This document shows, one piece after another, positions 45,944-55,050 of a stretch of DNA of 64,000 nt (positions are counted from its first letter, which is position 1; each line of letters starts with the position of its first letter). The stretch comes from Polynucleobacter acidiphobus (GTDB taxonomy: Bacteria; Pseudomonadota; Gammaproteobacteria; Burkholderiales; Burkholderiaceae). The translations under genes were made by a program, and so were the position numbers. Location of the stretch: positions 248,001 to 312,000 of the forward strand of contig NZ_CP023277.1 in NCBI RefSeq assembly GCF_003065385.1. Direction: 5' to 3'. The notes beneath the pieces were generated by a model, which saw only the letters and a program-made list of their open reading frames with translations, made no database searches and was not told the origin of the DNA.

Positions 45944-47064
45944 TGCACATTACCTTTCGTGCCGACGCTTCGCTGCAAATTGGTACGGGCCATGTTATGC
46001 GCTGCCTGACCTTAGCCGACGCGCTGCGTGAGCGCGGGGCAATCTGTAGCTTTGTGTGCCGCCCGCATCAGGGACACTTGATGGCACTGATTAACCAGCG
46101 CGGCTATCGCGTCTTAGCATTGCCTAAGCTTCTAGAGGGCTCCGAGCTCAACCCGAACGGCACAGCGCATGCCCACTGGCTGTGCACGGACTGGACTACG
46201 GATGCGCAAGACACCCAACAAGCGTTAGCTGCGGACACGGGCGACCAGCCTGTGGACTGGCTAGTGGTGGATCACTACGCCTTGGATGCACGTTGGGAAA
46301 AAACGCTGCGCCCACAAGCCAAATGCATAATGGTCATAGATGATTTAGCCGATAGGCCGCACGTTTGCGACCTCTTGCTTGACCAGAACCTGGGCCGGAA
46401 AGACGAGGATTATATCGGCTTGCTCAATGGGAAACCCGTAACTTTGATTGGCCCGCAATACGCGCTGCTGCGCCCCGAGTTTGCGGCGATGCGAGCACAA
46501 AGCCTAGAGCGGCGCCAGAGCCCTCACCTGCGTCGTTTGCTCATTACTATGGGCGGAGTAGATAAAGATAATGCTACCGGTCAAGTGCTGGCGGCGCTGC
46601 AAAGCTGCAACTTGCCTGCTGACTTGAGCTTGACTGTGGTTATGGGGCTACATGCGCCATGGCTAGTTCAAGTGCGAGCACAGGCAACACAAATGCCTTG
46701 GTACACCGAAGTGTTGGTGGGGGTGGATAACATGGCTCAACTGATGGCTGAGTGTGACTTGGCTATTGGCGCGTCGGGCAGTACCTCTTGGGAGCGGTGT
46801 TGCCTGGGCGTGCCGACCATTCAGATTGCACTGACCCAAAATCAAGTAGCTATTGGGCAGGCGCTAAGTAATTCCGGCGCAGCTCTCGCGGTAAAAGGTA
46901 ATGCCATTGCGCAAACGCTCCCAAATCTTGTTCGCACTGTGGCAAATGCGGACAAGCTTTCCGCTATATCTTTGGCATCAAGTTCGATTACGCAGGGCAA
47001 GGGTACATTACTTGTATCCGACTTCATGAAAAGAGTATATGAAAATCACAATATTGTGCAGTGA
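45943..47064 (+). CDS. pseG: UDP-2,4-diacetamido-2,4,6-trideoxy-beta-L-altropyranose hydrolase
   Basis: A 373-residue GT-B-like hydrolase that removes UDP from the di-N-acylated sugar. ITFRADASLQIGTGHVMRCLTLADALRERG is the PseG start, with the catalytic His in GHVMRC; VIDDLADRPHVCDLLLDQN and ASGSTSWERCCLGVPTIQI are also diagnostic. ATG 45943 overlaps the pseF stop. The formyltransferase gene begins inside its last 26 bases. Confidence 0.92.
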   Translation: MHITFRADASLQIGTGHVMRCLTLADALRERGAICSFVCRPHQGHLMALINQRGYRVLALPKLLEGSELNPNGTAHAHWLCTDWTTDAQDTQQALAADTGDQPVDWLVVDHYALDARWEKTLRPQAKCIMVIDDLADRPHVCDLLLDQNLGRKDEDYIGLLNGKPVTLIGPQYALLRPEFAAMRAQSLERRQSPHLRRLLITMGGVDKDNATGQVLAALQSCNLPADLSLTVVMGLHAPWLVQVRAQATQMPWYTEVLVGVDNMAQLMAECDLAIGASGSTSWERCCLGVPTIQIALTQNQVAIGQALSNSGAALAVKGNAIAQTLPNLVRTVANADKLSAISLASSSITQGKGTLLVSDFMKRVYENHNIVQ

Positions 47065-47686
47065 CCCACAGCACCCTATAAATTCATACATCCAACGCTG
47101 GGTAGAAGCGCAAGTGGGTATGCATGAGATCGATATCGTTCAGAAGAAATCACAGCTGCGCGGTGGGGATATTTTGTTTTTGATTTCTTGTTCGGAAATT
47201 ATCAACGCAAGTGATCGGGCCCAATATGATGCTTGCCTTGTGCTGCACGCTAGCGATCTACCCAAAGGCAGAGGTTGGAGCCCCCACATTTGGGCGCTAG
47301 TGCAAGGTGCAGAAATGATTACCTTATCCATGCTTGAAGCAGAAGACAAGGTTGACAGTGGTCGCATTTGGCACAAAATGCATATTAGCGTACCAAAGCA
47401 CGCCTTATGGGACGAAGTTAATCACTTATTATTTACTGCTGAAGTGGACATGATTCAGTATGCGATTCAAAACTACGCACTGGTAACACCACAAGATCAT
47501 ATGGAAACGGACCAAGCGACCTATTACTCTAAACGCACCCCGCAAGACAGCCGGATTGATCCATACAAAAGCATTCAAGAGCAATTTGACTTGATACGTG
47601 TGTGCGATCCGAACCGATTCCCTGCCTATTTTGAATACCTGGGCCAACGTTATATCTTGAAGCTGGAGAAATCCAATGAGAAATGA
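47039..47686 (+). CDS. Formyltransferase-like protein in the pseudaminic acid operon
   Basis: A 215-residue protein of the formyl_trans_N family. LVLHASDLPKGRGWSPHIWALVQG (about residues 70-93) carries the catalytic His and the LPxxRGxSP loop; KVDSGRIW keeps the catalytic Asp. The Asn normally two residues before the His is Val. It occupies the operon position where pseH (the N-acetyltransferase for C4) might be expected, and no GNAT gene is seen. It may use N10-formyl-tetrahydrofolate to formylate the 4-amino sugar, giving a 7-N-formyl pseudaminic acid; inferred. It overlaps pseG and pseI at its ends. Confidence 0.8.
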   Translation: MKITILCSDPQHPINSYIQRWVEAQVGMHEIDIVQKKSQLRGGDILFLISCSEIINASDRAQYDACLVLHASDLPKGRGWSPHIWALVQGAEMITLSMLEAEDKVDSGRIWHKMHISVPKHALWDEVNHLLFTAEVDMIQYAIQNYALVTPQDHMETDQATYYSKRTPQDSRIDPYKSIQEQFDLIRVCDPNRFPAYFEYLGQRYILKLEKSNEK

Positions 47687-48737
47687 AATCAATATCGCAG
47701 GCCGAAAAATTGGACCTGCTTACGCCCCTTATGTGATTGCCGAAATGTCGGCTAACCATAACGGCAACATTGAGACAGCGTTTCGCATTATTGAAGAGGC
47801 CAAAAGGGCAGGTGCGGATGCCATTAAGATGCAAACCTACACGGCTGACACGCTCACGCTAAACTGTGATTTGCCTGACTTTCAGATCAATGACGGGCTT
47901 TGGGCGGGACGTACTCTATATGAGTTGTACGAGTGGGCACACACTCCCTGGGATTGGCACAAGCCTTTGTTTGAACATGCTCGTAAGCTCGGTATAACCA
48001 TCTTCAGCTCGCCCTTTGATAACAAGGCCATTGACCTGTTAGAAGACCTTAACACCCCTGCATACAAGATTGCGTCTTTTGAGGCGGTAGATCTACCACT
48101 TATTAAATATGCGGCTAGTACACGTAAACCAATAATTATTTCCACAGGCATGGCCGATGCGGAAGAAATTGCCGAAGCCATTCAAGCCGCCCGCGAAGGT
48201 GGTTGCAAAGAGCTTGCGGTGTTGCATTGCGTAAGCGGCTACCCTGCACCCGCAGAGGATTACAACCTTCGAACTATCCCCGACATGATCGAGCGTTTTG
48301 GTTTGGTTACGGGCTTGTCTGATCATACGTTAGACAACACGACTGCGATTGCCAGCGTGGCACTAGGAACCAGTTTGGTAGAAAAGCACTTCACACTTGA
48401 TCGTTGCGGTGGGGGGGCAGATGACAGCTTTAGCTTGGAGCCTGTCGAATTGGCTAACCTTGTTACCAGTCTAAAAACTGCATGGAAAGCTTTAGGCAAT
48501 ATAGATTATGGACGCAAATCCAGCGAGCAAGGAAGTGCCAAGTTTAGACGGTCGCTTTATTTTGTTAAATCGCTTGAGGCTGGCGAACCTATACCTAAAG
48601 ATGCGATTCGAAGTATCAGACCTGGATTTGGTATTGCACCCAAGCATATGGAAAGAATAGTTGGAGCTATTCTAAAGTCAAGTGTAGATATTGGAACTCC
48701 TGTTTCATGGGAAATTTTAGAAATAAATCACTCTTGA
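47676..48737 (+). CDS. pseI: Pseudaminic acid synthase
   Basis: A 353-residue NeuB-family enzyme condensing the 6-deoxy sugar with phosphoenolpyruvate to pseudaminic acid. YVIAEMSANHNGNIETAFRIIEEAKRAGADAIKMQTY is the NeuB/PseI signature, with YKIASFEAVDLPLIKYAAST and GLSDHTLDNTTAIASVALG. A C-terminal SAF antifreeze-like domain (about 290-350) begins SLYFVKSLEAGEPIP. It overlaps the formyltransferase gene by 11 bases and closes the pse operon. Confidence 0.95.
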   Translation: MRNEINIAGRKIGPAYAPYVIAEMSANHNGNIETAFRIIEEAKRAGADAIKMQTYTADTLTLNCDLPDFQINDGLWAGRTLYELYEWAHTPWDWHKPLFEHARKLGITIFSSPFDNKAIDLLEDLNTPAYKIASFEAVDLPLIKYAASTRKPIIISTGMADAEEIAEAIQAAREGGCKELAVLHCVSGYPAPAEDYNLRTIPDMIERFGLVTGLSDHTLDNTTAIASVALGTSLVEKHFTLDRCGGGADDSFSLEPVELANLVTSLKTAWKALGNIDYGRKSSEQGSAKFRRSLYFVKSLEAGEPIPKDAIRSIRPGFGIAPKHMERIVGAILKSSVDIGTPVSWEILEINHS

Positions 48738-48917
48738 GTTACTGACTGCGCGGAATGGTAAAGCCTCTTGGGTCAATATAACTTTAAGTTAATTTTTTAA
48801 TAAAAAATCGATATTTCAAAATAAATCTGAAAATAAAATGGCTTTCAAATTTTAAAAAATAAATTTAATTAAAATTAGATAAAAACTTATATTTATAAAG
48901 CATTAATCCAAAGTCAA

Positions 48918-50606
48918 ATGAATGAGCTCCTTAAAGTAATTAATTTAATAAAAAAAAATAATAAATCAGGGCTGCTGACTTTGACAATAGTTCTAACTAC
49001 GTCAGTAGGCCTCTTTGAAATCTTTTCTCTAGGAGTAATTTATTATTTAATCAAAATACTCCTAGATGATCAAAATAAATTAAAATTTATAGAGGAAATT
49101 GAACAATATTTAGAAATTAATATATTGCAAGATAGTATTTCTGGATTATTAGTAGCTTTAATTGTTTTATTAACAATAACCAAGGCGGTGGCATCATTAC
49201 TGGCCACATATTTCCAGCAGACGCTCGTATTTAATACTGCCGTTAATGTGTCCAGTGAGCTCTTTTTGAAGTACACATCCCAGTCGTATAGTTATTTTGA
49301 TAAAAAAGGATCCTCCTATTTTCTAAGAAATTTAACAAGTGAAATTAATCAGTTGATCGACAATGGACTCCTGCCCACAGTAACATTATTAACCGAAAGT
49401 ATTTTAGCGGGATTGCTTGTAATCGCTCTCATAACTATAAATCCGAGTGGCGCTTTAATTTTTTCTTCTGTAATATTTTTATATTGGAGTTTAAATAATA
49501 AAATAACTGGAAATTTGTTGACAAAATGGGGTCGAATACGTCAAATCCTAGAAAAAGAAAGAATCGAAGGAATTCAGGCTACATTTGAAGCGATCAAGGA
49601 AACAATTTTATATTCTCTACAAGAGCGTCAAAAGAATGAATTTAGAAATCGAACACAAATCACATTTGACCTCCTGAAAAAACATGTTTATTTGCAGCAA
49701 ATACCAAAAAACTTGCTAGAACTAATAGCTTTTTTGACAATAATTTATCTGGCAACATCGACGCAAAATAAAGAGGGTGGTGATATTGTTGCTTTTGTAA
49801 CAATATTTACGGGAATACTTATAAAACTAATTCCTTCAATGCATCGGATCACAAATTCGTTTAATTCATTGAAATATTCTAAAGATGCCATCAAGACAAT
49901 TACAGACGGGCTTGAATTAGATGTAAGAAAAAGCTATTTTGACAAAAAAAAAGAATCAGCTTTATCTAATGAAATTGAAATTAAGATGGTGGGGGTAAGC
50001 CTTTTGCTTGGCGAAAAAAAAATAATTGAAAACTTTAGCCAAGAATTTAAAACTGGAGAGGTGATCGCGATAATTGGTAAAAGCGGAGCGGGAAAGTCAA
50101 CACTTCTTGATTTAATCATTGGATTGAGATCTCCAAATTTGGGAAGTGTTAGATACCACAAAAACGGTGTAGAAGTTAGTTGTAATGAAATATGTGTTGG
50201 CTACGCACCGCAATCATCTTACATTTTCAGTGAAAGCATAGAATATAACATTACCTTAAGAAGAGGTTGTGTCGACAAGGACCTTTTAGACAGATCAATT
50301 AATATGACTGGTCTACATAATGTAATTGAATCTCAACCAAATGGAATTGATCAAATAATCGGAGTGAGCGGCGTTAGTTTATCAGGAGGGCAGAGACAAA
50401 GAATAGCATTAGCAAGAGCTTTATATCGTTGCCCGGAATTATTGATATTAGATGAGCCGACAAGTGCACTAGACCCAACTTCAGCCGTCGAAATTATGAA
50501 TAACCTACTACTAATAAAGAGTACGACATGTTTGCTAATAGTTACACACAGCGATGAAGTTGCAAATATGGCAGATCGAAAAATTGAATTAAAGGAGTTG
50601 AAATGA
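48918..50606 (+). CDS. ABC transporter, fused permease and ATPase (PglK/MsbA-like flippase)
   Basis: A 562-residue half-transporter. The membrane domain (about 1-320) has about six helices; the ATPase domain shows Walker A GKSGAGKSTLLDLIIGL, signature LSGGQRQRIALARAL and Walker B LLILDEPTSALD. It belongs with exporters such as PglK, which flip undecaprenyl-diphosphate-linked glycans. No Wzx-type flippase is seen in the window, so this protein probably moves the repeat unit across the inner membrane. It opens an AT-rich block and overlaps the next gene by ATGA. Confidence 0.87.
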   Translation: MNELLKVINLIKKNNKSGLLTLTIVLTTSVGLFEIFSLGVIYYLIKILLDDQNKLKFIEEIEQYLEINILQDSISGLLVALIVLLTITKAVASLLATYFQQTLVFNTAVNVSSELFLKYTSQSYSYFDKKGSSYFLRNLTSEINQLIDNGLLPTVTLLTESILAGLLVIALITINPSGALIFSSVIFLYWSLNNKITGNLLTKWGRIRQILEKERIEGIQATFEAIKETILYSLQERQKNEFRNRTQITFDLLKKHVYLQQIPKNLLELIAFLTIIYLATSTQNKEGGDIVAFVTIFTGILIKLIPSMHRITNSFNSLKYSKDAIKTITDGLELDVRKSYFDKKKESALSNEIEIKMVGVSLLLGEKKIIENFSQEFKTGEVIAIIGKSGAGKSTLLDLIIGLRSPNLGSVRYHKNGVEVSCNEICVGYAPQSSYIFSESIEYNITLRRGCVDKDLLDRSINMTGLHNVIESQPNGIDQIIGVSGVSLSGGQRQRIALARALYRCPELLILDEPTSALDPTSAVEIMNNLLLIKSTTCLLIVTHSDEVANMADRKIELKELK

Positions 50607-51445
50607 TTGGAATAAGAACCGCATTAAAAAAGTTTAAATTTAATTATTGGCAATCTGGCGAGGTTGCGAGAAGATATCACGAAGCAACAAAATCAACTTC
50701 TGACTACACATCTAAAATAACCGATGAATATTTAAACATATTAGTGACGAAATTGACTAGAAAATCAAAGATATTAGATCTTGGTTGCGGTACTGGAGCG
50801 ATAACTCGTCGACTAATTAATTATGGTCATGATGTAACTGCAGTCGATATAAGTTTGCAAATGCTTGAGCAATTAAAGGCTAGTTGTCAGCATGAAACAC
50901 TTAAGACTATTCAGGGGGATATATTCGCTCTCGAGGCTTTGGTCGAGCATGGTTCGTTTGATGCAGTGGCTACAAGATGGGTAATACCGCATTTCCCGAA
51001 CTGGATTGCAATACTGCCGAAAGTGGTCGATGTTCTAAAGCCTGGTGGATATTTTCTATTCGATATAGGAAGTGATGATAACTATACAATTGCTCAAGAA
51101 AGGTTTGAATTAGACAAGCATATATTTGGCTACAATGACGATAACACAAAATTAGGTAAAAACTTTTACGCGAGTTCGGGAATCAAAGAATTAAATAGTA
51201 TTGCGAATTTTGCTAACTTTGAGGTGGTATCAATAAATACTTTTGGTTTTTTTAGACAAAATGCAATCATCGCATCAGCTGCTAGAGGTTATGGTTTCGA
51301 AACGTATAAAGAAGAATTTGCCAAGCACTACGAGAACCCTGATGTGAAGAAATTTGTAGATTGGTTTGATAGCCTTATAACGCCTGGATTTCCATACGGA
51401 ATGGTTAATACCCTTGGAGTCTTGCTTAAAAAGAATCCTAAATGA
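50603..51445 (+). CDS. Class I SAM-dependent methyltransferase
   Basis: A 280-residue Methyltransf_11/25-type enzyme. Motif I ILDLGCGTGAITRRLINYG (about 53-71), AVDISLQMLEQLKAS, and FDAVATRWVIPHFPNW, KPGGYFLFDIG. Overlaps the ABC gene (ATGA) and the next gene (ATGA), so the three are co-translated. Acceptor unknown; probably a sugar or lipid-linked glycan. Confidence 0.82.
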   Translation: MIGIRTALKKFKFNYWQSGEVARRYHEATKSTSDYTSKITDEYLNILVTKLTRKSKILDLGCGTGAITRRLINYGHDVTAVDISLQMLEQLKASCQHETLKTIQGDIFALEALVEHGSFDAVATRWVIPHFPNWIAILPKVVDVLKPGGYFLFDIGSDDNYTIAQERFELDKHIFGYNDDNTKLGKNFYASSGIKELNSIANFANFEVVSINTFGFFRQNAIIASAARGYGFETYKEEFAKHYENPDVKKFVDWFDSLITPGFPYGMVNTLGVLLKKNPK

Positions 51446-52581
51446 TTGAATATAGTAACAAATTTAGATTTGGGTCAAATGTATGGGGTGGAGTCTTTGA
51501 CTTTCTAAATAGCGGAGGTAAATCTTTTTTATATCCTAAACTTATAATAAAAAAATATAAAAAAAAGCCTTCTCAGTTTTTATCATCGATCCTAAACAAC
51601 AATTGTGGCATTCAGTCAATGCCAAAAGCCCTCATAATCGGAACATCTAATTTAAGCGAATTACGTCAAGTTTTTGATAATAATGAGATACTGTGTCTAG
51701 GTGGATTAGGGGATGCTATTCAGTGTAAAAAATTAGGTATTCCATATATTTCTAACTATACTTTAACGAAAAATTTGTATAACTGCTGGTTTAATTGTGA
51801 TATAGAGAAATTTAATAAACTTATAAAGTTTACATCGAATATTTTAAATGAAAATAATATAAAAAAAGTTGTAGTTTCAAATGACAGTTTACCGCTCGAG
51901 AGGTTGATCATTTATTCTGCTCGAGATTTGAGTATAAAGACTTTCTGCATTCAACACGGGTTATTTTCAAGAAAAATACCTGATATTAATGATGGAAAAT
52001 ATGCAGATATAATATTATGTTATGATATTTATCAGCGACAAATACTGCTTGACAGCGGGTCAACAAATCCGATCTCAATAGGATATCCCTTTACTTCATT
52101 GAGTCAATCATCCTGTCAGGATCGCAAATCACTTTTATTTTTTGGCCAACCTTGGTCAAGGTATTATTCAGATAAACATGATGCTTATATTAGTGTGGTG
52201 GGAAATATAAAAAAATTATGTGAGGAATTCGGGATAAATTTTAAGTACAAACCCCATCCCTCCGAAACCATTATTGCTAATGGAGTGATAGACAAATCAT
52301 CTCTAGACAAAAGTGATCTTCAGTCTACTTTAGATAAGCATTTCATGTTCTGTTCAATAAGTTCCACGGCTTTATTACAAGCATCTCTTTTAGGTAAGCT
52401 CGTATTCCAAATATATGATCAATTTTTTCTTGATGAACGTTATCAGGATTTTGGATATTGCTACTCGATATCTATTCAAGATAAATATAAATTTTTGGAG
52501 CTAATTAGGTTTGGAATGCCTTTAAAGTTGCCCTCTGATAATAAAAGAATACATAGACTTAAAGAAGTTTTAAGAGGTTGA
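51442..52581 (+). CDS. Putative GT-B type glycosyltransferase / surface polysaccharide protein
   Basis: A 379-residue protein I cannot assign to a named family. The N-terminal half has strands alternating with helices (ALIIGTSNLSELRQVF, KVVVSNDSLPLERLIIYSAR, TFCIQHGLFSR). The C-terminal half has FFGQPWSRYY, FKYKPHPSE and FCSISSTALLQASLLGKLVFQIYD. The pattern of KxHPxE followed by S-S-T-A-L-x-x-A resembles CDP-glycerol or sialyl/capsule transferases of GT-B fold. It lies between two methyltransferases in an overlapping gene set. A transferase role is inferred only. Confidence 0.55.
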   Translation: MIEYSNKFRFGSNVWGGVFDFLNSGGKSFLYPKLIIKKYKKKPSQFLSSILNNNCGIQSMPKALIIGTSNLSELRQVFDNNEILCLGGLGDAIQCKKLGIPYISNYTLTKNLYNCWFNCDIEKFNKLIKFTSNILNENNIKKVVVSNDSLPLERLIIYSARDLSIKTFCIQHGLFSRKIPDINDGKYADIILCYDIYQRQILLDSGSTNPISIGYPFTSLSQSSCQDRKSLLFFGQPWSRYYSDKHDAYISVVGNIKKLCEEFGINFKYKPHPSETIIANGVIDKSSLDKSDLQSTLDKHFMFCSISSTALLQASLLGKLVFQIYDQFFLDERYQDFGYCYSISIQDKYKFLELIRFGMPLKLPSDNKRIHRLKEVLRG

Positions 52582-52582
52582 A

Positions 52583-53257
52583 ATGAGCAAAGTAAACATC
52601 CATATTCAGAAAAACACTCCTCAATTCATAAAATATTATGAGGATCCAAAATCAAAACTTATTGAATTGATAAGGGAGTATAAATTTAAATCAGCAATTG
52701 AAATCGGATGTGGAGGTGGCAGTAATCTTTCAGAGCTAAAAAAAATTAACCCAAATTGTTTTACTGTTGGTATTGAGCTTCGCCCTGATCTCCAGGAAAA
52801 GCTTAAGAGGAATGATTCCGTAAATGAATTTTATATAGGTGACGTATTTGAATTACTTCCAATTCTAGATCGATCTTTTGATGTGATAATTTTAAGTCAC
52901 GTACTTGAGCATTTCAGTGATCCTGAAAATTTGTTAAATGCATGTAAAAAGTTAGCAACCAAAAATACAATTTTTTTGATTGCATTACCAAATATCCGTC
53001 ATATTTCAGTTTTAGCTCCATTGATTTTTTCTGATCAATTTGAGTATAAGTCTGCAGGAATATTGGATATTACGCACCTTCGATTTTTTACAAGAAAAAC
53101 TGCTGAAATTTTAATAGAAAGTTGTGGTCTACATATTATGAATTGTAATCCAGAAATAAGTAATCGAAAGTCGGGCTTTGTGAACAGAATGACACTCGGA
53201 TTAATGTCTGGGTTTTGTGCTCATGCATATAATTTTATATGCAAAATGAAAGTGTAA
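52583..53257 (+). CDS. Class I SAM-dependent methyltransferase (Methyltransf_23 type)
   Basis: A 224-residue protein. Motif I AIEIGCGGGSNLSELKK (about 37-53), FDVIILSHVLEHFSDPENLL and IALPNIRHISVLAPLIF; DITHLRFFTRKTAEILIESCG is typical of methyltransferases in polysaccharide loci. It starts one base after the preceding gene. Substrate unknown. It is a second methyltransferase in the same operon, distinct in sequence from the one at 50603. Confidence 0.8.
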   Translation: MSKVNIHIQKNTPQFIKYYEDPKSKLIELIREYKFKSAIEIGCGGGSNLSELKKINPNCFTVGIELRPDLQEKLKRNDSVNEFYIGDVFELLPILDRSFDVIILSHVLEHFSDPENLLNACKKLATKNTIFLIALPNIRHISVLAPLIFSDQFEYKSAGILDITHLRFFTRKTAEILIESCGLHIMNCNPEISNRKSGFVNRMTLGLMSGFCAHAYNFICKMKV

Positions 53258-53263
53258 AATTAT

Positions 53264-54523
53264 ATGAAAATAGTAACAATAATATCTGCAAATTATTTGG
53301 CTTACGCAAAGACCTTAGCACTTTCAGTCAAAAAAGCAGATCATGGGGCTCTTTTAGTTTTGATTGCAGACAAAAAAGCATCGTGCAAGGAAAAATTAGA
53401 ATATATCTCAGAATTTGATTATATATTTGCGGAGGACATAGGGATCCAAAGTATCCATGAGATGGCATTTAAATATGATATTACCGAATTTAATACAGCA
53501 TTAAAACCTTTTTTTTTAGAATATGTAATTAATAATATTAATGACAGAGTTGTTTATCTAGATCCTGATGTATTTGTGTATGAACGACTAACGCCAATAC
53601 AAGATGCGTTGCAACGTAGTTCAATCCTCTTAACACCACATAGTACAACACCAATTATGGATGGATTGCGGCCATCAGATATCGATTTTTTGAGAACCGG
53701 AGTATTTAATTTGGGTTTTATAGCAATCAAAAAATGTGATGAGGTTAAAAAATTTCTTTGCTGGTGGAAGTCGAGGTGTGAGAAATTATGTTTTAACGAT
53801 ACTGCTTTTGGAACTTTTGTCGATCAAAAATGGATTGATTTAGTACCATGCTATTTTTCTAAAGTTGAAATCTTAAAAATTGCGGGATTAAATGTTGCTT
53901 ATTGGAATATCCATGAACGGACTTTATCAAAAAATAATGGAAAATTCTTAGTGAATGGAGAGCCCCTGTATTTTTTTCATTACAGTGGAATTGATACAAA
54001 GAAACCAGATGATTTCTCGAAACATCAGAGTCGCACCTCGCTAACCTCTAATAGTTCATTAAGAGAGCTTGTTGCAAGTTATATAGCATTACTTTTGGAA
54101 AATGGTATACAGATCTATCAAATGATACCTTATGGTTTTAATTATCTCAATGACGGCTCTTACATTAGTCCTACAGCGAGGCGAGCACTTGTAGTCTACG
54201 GCGACACGGTTCTCGATCCGTTTGACAGTAAAGAAAATTTTCAGCTGACTTTGCGCCGGTCTGGTTTACAGTGTGACCAATTTCCTGATGTGGGTTCTGT
54301 TAATACACGAAATTTTTATAAATATAGAAAATTTGCCAAATATATAAACATGATGATCCGCGCCTCTGCTTTTATTTTTGGAGCAATCAGGATGTTTAAG
54401 TTAATTCGATATTTTTCTATTGTTTCGAGAGAATCCCATTATCAATCAATTCTTCTTGGACAGGAAATGGACTTTTCACATCCTAAGGATCGGTATTTCT
54501 TAGGTAATAACATTGATAGATAG
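53264..54523 (+). CDS. GT-A type glycosyltransferase (GT8-like)
   Basis: A 419-residue protein with an N-terminal GT-A domain: VTIISANYLAYAKTLALSVKK, EFNTALKPFFLEYVI, then RVVYLDPDVFVYERL, the last holding the DxD metal site (about residue 99). LRTGVFNLGFIAIKK and FHYSGIDTKKPDDFSKHQ further fit this family. It probably adds a hexose to the surface glycan. The C-terminal region (350-395) is basic and hydrophobic, perhaps membrane-associated. Last gene of the ABC-led operon. Confidence 0.75.
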   Translation: MKIVTIISANYLAYAKTLALSVKKADHGALLVLIADKKASCKEKLEYISEFDYIFAEDIGIQSIHEMAFKYDITEFNTALKPFFLEYVINNINDRVVYLDPDVFVYERLTPIQDALQRSSILLTPHSTTPIMDGLRPSDIDFLRTGVFNLGFIAIKKCDEVKKFLCWWKSRCEKLCFNDTAFGTFVDQKWIDLVPCYFSKVEILKIAGLNVAYWNIHERTLSKNNGKFLVNGEPLYFFHYSGIDTKKPDDFSKHQSRTSLTSNSSLRELVASYIALLLENGIQIYQMIPYGFNYLNDGSYISPTARRALVVYGDTVLDPFDSKENFQLTLRRSGLQCDQFPDVGSVNTRNFYKYRKFAKYINMMIRASAFIFGAIRMFKLIRYFSIVSRESHYQSILLGQEMDFSHPKDRYFLGNNIDR

Positions 54524-54636
54524 ATATTCTCTTTATTAATCTGAGAATTAATTGATTATAAAGCTATATTTAATTACCTAAATTTTTAAAGTCTAAATTT
54601 CATAATTCAAATTAAAATTTTTATTAATAAACGTAG

Positions 54637-54930
54637 ATTCAAACACGAAGTGCAACACGGTTTAAAGATTGACTAAAGACTTCACTTGGTGTTTTAAATC
54701 CCAATCGTTCTCTGGGTCTGTTATTTAATTGTTCTTGGATCATTCTAAGCTCGGCCTATCTGGCTTTGGGTTTTTCCGTCTTTCATGAGGATATAAATCT
54801 GATATCGTTCAGTTTGGCTAAGGTGTTGATAGGTCATGGCGACTTTGACTTGCAGGTCTAGAAGCTTTGGATACTAAAACATCCTTAGCCTCCTTACCTA
54901 GTTGTTCAAAGTTGCACTTCGTGGTTGAAT
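54637..54930 (-). mobile_element. Internally deleted IS30-family element (294 bp, MITE-like)
   Basis: Inverted repeats of 20 bp with one mismatch flank it: 54637-54656 and 54911-54930, both containing CACGAAGTGCAAC. On the minus strand an ATG at 54835-54837 opens MTYQHLSQTERYQIYILMKD, an IS30 transposase N-terminus, up to the first helices (about 28 codons). It then jumps to the IS30 C-terminus (ELRMIQEQLNNRPRERLG, ending LNRVALRV at stop 54639-54641) out of frame. The middle with the DDE site is gone. Both ends are kept, so it might be mobilised by a full copy elsewhere. No clear target duplication is seen. Confidence 0.85.
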
Positions 54931-55050
54931 TCACCAAATTTGTAAAGTAAGATGGTAAATCTTTCTAATAATAAGAAGCTTAATAAAATATTTAGAATTT
55001 ATATTAATAGTTGTTTGGAGTGATCAAGCCACAAAATTTTTATATTTATA

